Shown here piece after piece: positions 62,332 through 64,000 of a DNA stretch of 64,000 nt. This DNA is from Neobacillus soli NBRC 102451 (GTDB taxonomy: Bacteria > Bacillota > Bacilli > Bacillales > Cytobacillaceae). Where the stretch lies: NCBI RefSeq assembly GCF_001591665.1, contig NZ_BCVI01000054.1, positions 1 to 64,000 on the forward strand, given 5' to 3'. Position 1 is the first letter of the stretch; each line of letters starts with the position of its first letter. The notes below the pieces were generated by a model. It worked only from the letters and a program-made list of their open reading frames with translations, made no database searches and was not told the DNA's origin. The position numbers and the translations under genes were made by a program.

Positions 62332-63489
62332 ATGTTAGCTGTTCACTTTGGTGCGGGAAATATCGGCCGCGGGTTTATCGGGAATTTATTGTATCATTCC
62401 GGGTATGAAACTTGCTTTGTCGATGTCAATGATGAAATTGTCCGTTTACTAAATGAAAAAGGCGAATACCGTGTGGTGCTTGCTGACCCGGCCCAAGAGG
62501 AAGTTGTTATTAAAAATGTGAGAGCAATCAATAGTGCCTCATACCCGGAACAAGTGATAGCGGCAATCGCCGAAGCAGATCTAGTAACCACTGCGATTGG
62601 TCCGAATATTCTCCCGCTCATTGCAGGGTTAATTGCAGACGGTCTTCGCAAACGTGTGGAACAAACAGATCAGCCTCTCAATATTATTGCTTGTGAAAAT
62701 ATGATTGGCGGAAGTTCACTATTAAAAGAGAAGATTTTTGAAAAATTAACGGCTGATGAAAAGTCACAATTTGACAAGCGCTTTGGCTTTCCGGATTCAG
62801 CAGTCGACCGAATTGTACCGAATCAAGTGAATGAAGATCAACTCATGGTGAAGGTTGAACCGTTTTATGAATGGGTGGTAGAGGAGCCGAAGTTTGTCGG
62901 GGGAAAACCTTCTATTAAGGGGATCACGTTTGTTCAAGATTTGGTGCCATATATTGAACGGAAGCTATTCACGGTCAATACAGGGCATGCACTGGCTGCC
63001 TATTTTGGCTATTACTTTGGGATCGAAACGATTAATCAAGCAATGGAGAATCAGCAAATTCACGGCTTGGTTGAGGGGTCTCTTAAGGAAAGCGGAGGAT
63101 TTTTAGTAAAAAAATATGGGTTTAACGAAGAAGAACATAACAAATACATTCAAAAGATTATCGGACGTTTCTCTAATTCTTATATTGTTGATGAAGTTAC
63201 CAGGGTAGGGCGGTCACCGATTCGCAAGCTTGGGCCAAACGACCGCCTTGTCAGTCCTGCAAGACAATACGAAGAAGTAACAGGAAAAGAGCCGGAATAT
63301 CTTTTGAAGGGAATTGCTGCTGCTCTGATGTATGATTTTCAAGGGGATGAGGAAGCGGTTCAAATCCAAACTACCATCAATGAAAAAGGCTTAGAAGCCG
63401 CGATTAAGAAGTTTACACAACTGGATTCAACATCGTCTTTGTTGAAAGGCATTGTGGAGCAATACAATCAATTAAAGTTAAATAGGTAA
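62332..63489 (+). CDS. mtlD: Mannitol-1-phosphate 5-dehydrogenase (second copy)
   Basis: This 385-residue paralogue of the enzyme at 56838 has LAVHFGAGNIGRGFIGNLLY, RKLFTVNTGHALAAYFGYYF and GRSPIRKLGPNDRLVSPARQ. The ATG follows AAGAGGTG inside the end of mtlF, so mtlR-mtlF-mtlD are translationally coupled. A terminator follows. Confidence 0.93.
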   Translation: MLAVHFGAGNIGRGFIGNLLYHSGYETCFVDVNDEIVRLLNEKGEYRVVLADPAQEEVVIKNVRAINSASYPEQVIAAIAEADLVTTAIGPNILPLIAGLIADGLRKRVEQTDQPLNIIACENMIGGSSLLKEKIFEKLTADEKSQFDKRFGFPDSAVDRIVPNQVNEDQLMVKVEPFYEWVVEEPKFVGGKPSIKGITFVQDLVPYIERKLFTVNTGHALAAYFGYYFGIETINQAMENQQIHGLVEGSLKESGGFLVKKYGFNEEEHNKYIQKIIGRFSNSYIVDEVTRVGRSPIRKLGPNDRLVSPARQYEEVTGKEPEYLLKGIAAALMYDFQGDEEAVQIQTTINEKGLEAAIKKFTQLDSTSSLLKGIVEQYNQLKLNR

Positions 63490-63499
63490 TGTTATCCCT

Positions 63500-63548
63500 G
63501 AGGTCAGCCCCTCTCTAGGTTAAAGCGGCGGCGGACTGACCCTTTAAA
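63500..63548 (+). terminator. Terminator after the second mtlD
   Basis: GGTCAG and CTGACC form the outer stem with CCTTTAAAT after it, resembling the terminator after the first mtlD. Confidence 0.6.
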
Positions 63549-63599
63549 TTAAAGCTCTTTTAGTTCTCCATTGACTTTCGGAAAATTATTGAATAGAAT

Positions 63600-63916
63600 A
63601 TTGTTAATTATCGAATAAAGGCAATGAAGAGAAAAAGTAAAATGACTTTGTTTTTATACAGAGAGCTTCGGTAGCTGAAAAGAAGCAAAAACACTCATTT
63701 GAACAATGGTCTCTGAGCTTCGTACTGAACGTACTTGTTAGTATTAGTAGGCTGCGGCGAGCATTGGCACTCGTTATCAAAGTCACAGTATAAGAGTAGG
63801 TATTACTCCGTACTTGTCGAGACAAATGGTGTGAACCATTTGCGAAATAAGGTGGTATCACGTGGAAATTCAAACCTCGTCCTTAACTATTACAGTTAAG
63901 GCGAGGTTTTTTTGTT
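63600..63916 (+). promoter_or_regulatory. T-box leader (probable methionine specificity)
   Basis: The conserved T-box AAGGTGGTATCACG lies at 63849-63862. Upstream are AAAGTA (near 63635), a stem-I region and a candidate specifier codon ATG at 63706-63708 followed by a purine. The TGGT bulge would pair with a tRNA having discriminator A, as tRNA-Met does. The terminator stem follows at 63873-63916. Uncharged tRNA would switch to antitermination and allow metRS expression. Stem I boundaries are approximate. Confidence 0.82.
63873..63916 (+). terminator. T-box-controlled intrinsic terminator
   Basis: AACCTCG-TCCTTAACT and AGTTAAGG-CGAGGTT form a strong stem with seven T. Its 5' arm would compete with the T-box antiterminator. 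Confidence 0.85.
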
Positions 63917-63950
63917 TTTAAAATTAATTTTATATTGGAGGTTTTTAATT

Positions 63951-64000
63951 ATGAGTATTTTTATTGGCGGGGCATGGGCTTATGCTAACGGCTCCTTACA
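63951..64000 (+). CDS. Methionyl-tRNA synthetase (5' end only)
   Basis: Only the first 16 codons are in the window. They read MSIFIGGAWAYANGSL, matching the N-terminal nucleotide-binding segment GGAWPYANGSLHLGH of class I MetRS. A substitution of the usual Pro by Ala is visible. The ATG follows TTGGAGG. The T-box leader with an ATG specifier supports the assignment. Confidence 0.75.
   Translation, partial: MSIFIGGAWAYANGSL

Noticed and set aside
63604-63873. 89-codon minus-strand ORF in the T-box leader
   Set aside because: The region is explained by the T-box RNA and there is no ribosome binding site on the minus strand.

Overview
The window is a chromosomal segment of a low-GC, endospore-forming Bacillaceae bacterium (Bacillus/Neobacillus-like). 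The evidence is the gene order rocF - sigW - rsiW - cdaA - cdaR - glmM - glmS, a Spo0E-type phosphatase, the sporulation cyclase CdaS, spore-type LysM-GH18 hydrolases, a glmS ribozyme, a T-box leader, and strong AGGAGG-type ribosome binding sites with frequent TTG/GTG starts. No species is claimed.

Layout: (1) 1-9132: tRNA-Gln and tRNA-Lys, a repeat-rich spacer, arginase, a small Spo0E-like protein, the sigma-W/RsiW pair, and the c-di-AMP/cell-wall precursor block cdaA-cdaR-glmM-glmS. (2) 9157-20354: an apparently complete 11.2-kb Tn7-like transposon exactly 25 bp downstream of the glmS stop codon. It has TTTAT target duplications, TGT...ACA ends, four contiguous 20-bp boxes at the glmS-proximal end and three spaced boxes at the far end, tnsABC plus tnsD/tniQ, and small cargo genes of unknown function. 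(3) 20360-21290: directly abutting it is a second Tn7-type right end, followed by broken gene fragments (MerR, hexapeptide acetyltransferase). This is the scar of an older element at the same att site. (4) 21293-24936: an arsenic cluster (MarR regulator, ArsN1-type acetyltransferase, arsR-arsB-arsC, arsD remnant). (5) 25055-27857: a secreted PhoX-type phosphatase with C-terminal Ig-like repeats behind a Pho-box-like array. (6) 28067-39858: a quinone/electrophile and peroxide stress cluster (MhqR-like MarR, two ring-cleaving dioxygenases, two pirins, DoxX, two WrbA-type flavoproteins, an FMN reductase, Ohr), eroded in places. It also contains a divergent ThrE-type exporter pair and an isochorismatase-like hydrolase. 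(7) 39933-45066: two membrane proteins, then cdaS flanked by two paralogous LysM-GH18 enzymes, then rpiA. (8) 45300-54225: an HxlR-type regulator and a pentose-phosphate/sugar-phosphate operon (small stress protein, glpX, zwf, tkt, gnd, tal, pgi). (9) 54892-63489: two consecutive mannitol modules (mtlA(CBA)-mtlD and mtlA(CB)-mtlR-mtlF-mtlD). (10) 63600-end: a T-box leader and the first codons of a methionyl-tRNA synthetase.

The metabolic parts fit together. Mannitol enters as mannitol-1-P and leaves as fructose-6-P, and the adjacent pgi/zwf/gnd/tal/tkt/glpX genes interconvert that pool. The most notable items are the fully delimited Tn7-like element with a second abutting end, a dispersed ~375-bp repeat (two long copies and one short one) at the junctions of the accessory blocks, cdaS between two spore-hydrolase paralogues, and the shared promoter-operator repeat before the MarR and ArsN1 genes.
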